Below the pieces are notes generated by a model, which saw only the letters and a program-made list of their open reading frames with translations, did not search any database and was not told the origin of the DNA. Made by a program: the position numbers and the translations under genes. Shown in pieces: positions 62,373-64,000 of a DNA stretch of 64,000 nucleotides (positions are counted from its first letter, which is position 1; every line of letters begins with the position of its first letter). The stretch is taken from positions 1 through 64,000 of the forward strand of contig NZ_VUOS01000005.1 in assembly GCF_009829325.1 (NCBI RefSeq), in the 5' to 3' direction. This DNA comes from Nocardia sp. CY41. Its GTDB lineage: Bacteria; Actinomycetota; Actinomycetes; Mycobacteriales; Mycobacteriaceae.

Positions 62373-62807
62373 ATGGATCGATGGGAGCGCGAAGGCCTAC
62401 GCTCGGCCAACAACGGCATGCGCAACCAGCTCGAACATCTCCTCGACTCCTTCGAACGTCAGCAGGGCCGGCTCGCCGATGTGTTCCGAGAATTGGAAAA
62501 TGCGCGCACGCAGGCGAGTTCTCCCGACCAATCGGTAGAGGTGACCGTGGACGCCGCCGGCGTGCTGACGGACCTGCGCCTCACGGCCGCGGCAATGCGC
62601 CAGACACCGGAGCAGTTGAGCAGGGCGATCGTGGACGCCACTCGGGCCGCGGCGCACCGGGCGCAGCAGCAGGCCGAGACCCTCGCCGCACCCCTCGACG
62701 CCGACTTCGACGACCTGCCCGACCTGCCCGATATCTCCCCGGGTGCCCCCAGCCTCAACGAGATTCGCGCCTTCTTCCGCGGGGACAACAAAGACACCCC
62801 GAGGTAG
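62373..62807 (+). CDS. YbaB/EbfC-like protein in a T7SS toxin cassette
   Basis: About 144 residues from ATG 62373 (GGAAGG 9 bases upstream). A long N-terminal helix (ANNGMRNQLEHLLDSFERQQ) precedes the EbfC-like core SVEVTVDAAGVLTDLRLTAA, then RQTPEQLSRAIVDATRAAAH, and an acidic tail (DADFDDLPDLPDISPG). It shares the VEV..dG.L..L.L...........L......A core with the protein at 49955-50302. It lies between two WXG-type effector genes, which suggests a chaperone-like or linker role rather than chromosome packaging. Confidence 0.75.
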   Translation: MDRWEREGLRSANNGMRNQLEHLLDSFERQQGRLADVFRELENARTQASSPDQSVEVTVDAAGVLTDLRLTAAAMRQTPEQLSRAIVDATRAAAHRAQQQAETLAAPLDADFDDLPDLPDISPGAPSLNEIRAFFRGDNKDTPR

Positions 62808-62970
62808 CACCGGGGCGCGTAGTGCAGACGATGCTGCGTACCTGCCGACGACCGGAGTGGAACTTCCCCCCGGCGGAAGGGCATGGGATTCGGGTGCGAC
62901 CGTGCGACGGCGGCAGCAGTAGCGTTCACGGAGCCGCTTGCCGGATACGCATCGACAGACGCGAGCACAC

Positions 62971-64000
62971 ATGACGCTGCGTTTGCCGGACTGGCTCCCC
63001 CCGGTCGTAGTGATGTGTGTCGCCGGGCACTTCCCGCTGGGCGACGAGGACGCGGAACGACGCGCCGCCGATGCCTGGTCGGATCAGGCCGAATGGTGTC
63101 GTGGGCAGGCCGAATATCACGAAGCCAAGGCAAAGCCGCCCGAGGGCCAACACGGCGCCACCGTCACCGCGATCGCCGACAAGCACCGGAGCACGGCCGA
63201 ACGCTTCCGACAGCTGGCCACCAATTGCGACAGCCTCGCCAGGCAGCTCTACGAGAGCGCCAACGCCACCGAGCTGCAGAAGATGGTCATCATCAGCATG
63301 GCCGTGATCCTGGCCATCCAGCTGGCCCGGTGCGCACTGATGTTCGCGGCCGGTGGTCCGATCCAGGCCGCCATAGCGCAGATGGCGACCCGAACCGCGG
63401 CGCAGCGCGCGTGGATGAGATTCGTGGCATTCCTTTCCGGACGCGGTGCGGAACTGGCCGCGGAACGCGGCTCGATGGTGCTGCTGCGCAACGGAATCGT
63501 GATGGGAGTGGCACTGGGCGGCGGCACCCAAGCCGGCGCCCAGGCGGTTCAGGTCGCCAAGGGCGACCGCGAACAGATGGATTGGACGTCGGTCGGCGTG
63601 GCGACGGCCGCCGGCGCTGTCGGTGGCTTGTTCGGCATGATGTTCGGACTCTGGGCAGGGCCGAAGGTCGCCACCATCGGCGCGAACGCCAACAGCGCCG
63701 CCGGACGGGTGGCCCTGCAGCTCGCCGGCACCACCATGGTCGGCGCCGGAGCCGGAGCCGTCGGCGCTCTCGGCGGCACCGCCGTCTCGCTTGCGCTGTC
63801 GGACCAGCCGTTCAGCCGCAAGGCCTTCACCGAGGGCCTGATCCCCGGTATCGGCAGCGGATTCATCGGCGCGGCAGGCTTCGCGGCACAGGGGATGCGC
63901 AGCCGGGCACCACTTCCCGACACGACTGCCGCCCCCGCCGCCGCCCCGGATGTCACCGCGCCCGAAGCGTCGCCTGCTTCGCTCGTCGACGCACTGCGCT
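62971..64000 (+). CDS. WXG100-like polymorphic toxin, N-terminal part (cut by the window edge)
   Basis: At least 343 residues, open to the right edge. The opening LRLPDWLPPVVVMCVAGHFP, then LGDEDAERRAADAWSDQAEW, matches the N-terminal targeting domain of CpnT-like T7SS toxins (a P-x-GDED-x-x-A-x-AW pattern). A helical region follows, then Gly/Ala-rich membrane-like stretches (VIISMAVILAIQLARCALMF, VGVATAAGAVGGLFGMMFGL, TMVGAGAGAVGALGGTAVSL), then a Pro/Ala linker just before the edge. The catalytic C-terminal toxin domain would lie beyond 64000. It follows the EbfC-like gene by 163 bases. Confidence 0.75.
   Translation, partial: MTLRLPDWLPPVVVMCVAGHFPLGDEDAERRAADAWSDQAEWCRGQAEYHEAKAKPPEGQHGATVTAIADKHRSTAERFRQLATNCDSLARQLYESANATELQKMVIISMAVILAIQLARCALMFAAGGPIQAAIAQMATRTAAQRAWMRFVAFLSGRGAELAAERGSMVLLRNGIVMGVALGGGTQAGAQAVQVAKGDREQMDWTSVGVATAAGAVGGLFGMMFGLWAGPKVATIGANANSAAGRVALQLAGTTMVGAGAGAVGALGGTAVSLALSDQPFSRKAFTEGLIPGIGSGFIGAAGFAAQGMRSRAPLPDTTAAPAAAPDVTAPEASPASLVDALR

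Overview
The window is high-GC actinobacterial DNA, most consistent with Nocardia or a close relative in the Mycobacteriales. Three things point that way. Many genes start with GTG. Type VII secretion (T7SS/ESX) substrates are present. The gene order also matches, from memory, the Mycobacterium tuberculosis block Rv3290c-Rv3319: lat-lrpA-pcd, lhr-nei2, glpD2, lpdA, a cyclotransferase-like gene, amiA1-amiB1, deoD-pmmB-upp, an Rv3311-like acidic protein, add-deoA-cdd and sdhCDAB. No CRISPR array, integrase, transposase or phage gene was seen.

Layout. (a) 0-6.7 kb: a patatin, two receptor-type Ser/Thr kinases in tandem with different exported domains, a GNAT-like protein and a beta-propeller lipoprotein. 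(b) 6.8-10.3 kb: lysine catabolism (lat, an Lrp/AsnC regulator, pcd). (c) 10.4-22.5 kb: an accessory stretch, apparently absent from the M. tuberculosis order, with a DUF2511 lipoprotein, initiator tRNA-Met, an orphan membrane protein, a tannase-like esterase, a fused indolepyruvate oxidoreductase, a small lipoprotein, a secreted lipase, an SDR-patatin operon and a histidine phosphatase. (d) 22.6-29.4 kb: lhr helicase and nei2 glycosylase (DNA repair), a decayed FAD oxidoreductase and a TetR regulator. (e) 29.5-35 kb: glycerol use (glpD2, glpK) around a divergent TetR/quinone-oxidoreductase pair. (f) 35-44.5 kb: an aminotransferase, two proline-rich exported proteins, lpdA, a cyclotransferase, M20 amidohydrolases and an enoyl-CoA hydratase/isomerase. 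(g) 45.1-59.5 kb: nucleoside salvage (deoD, pmmB, upp, add, deoA, cdd) and succinate dehydrogenase (sdhCDAB), interrupted at 48.2-50.3 kb by a four-gene T7SS-type operon. (h) 59.5-64 kb: a DUF397 pseudogene, a Nudix hydrolase and a second T7SS cassette that runs off the right edge.

The parts that look least ordinary are four. Two T7SS-type effector cassettes each carry a small YbaB/EbfC-like gene. One WXG-type effector has a C-terminal domain that looks like a zincin whose HExxH motif has been lost (R-E-L-G-A). A family of long-hairpin intergenic repeats occurs in at least four copies between 33.1 and 45.1 kb, in both orientations, and two copies end just before start codons (glpK, deoD). Several near-perfect palindromes also sit at regulatory positions (lat, the TetR/QOR pair, the secreted lipase, amiB1, cdd/sdhC).

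Locus names from M. tuberculosis and all family assignments come from recognising motifs and recalled gene order, not from a database search.
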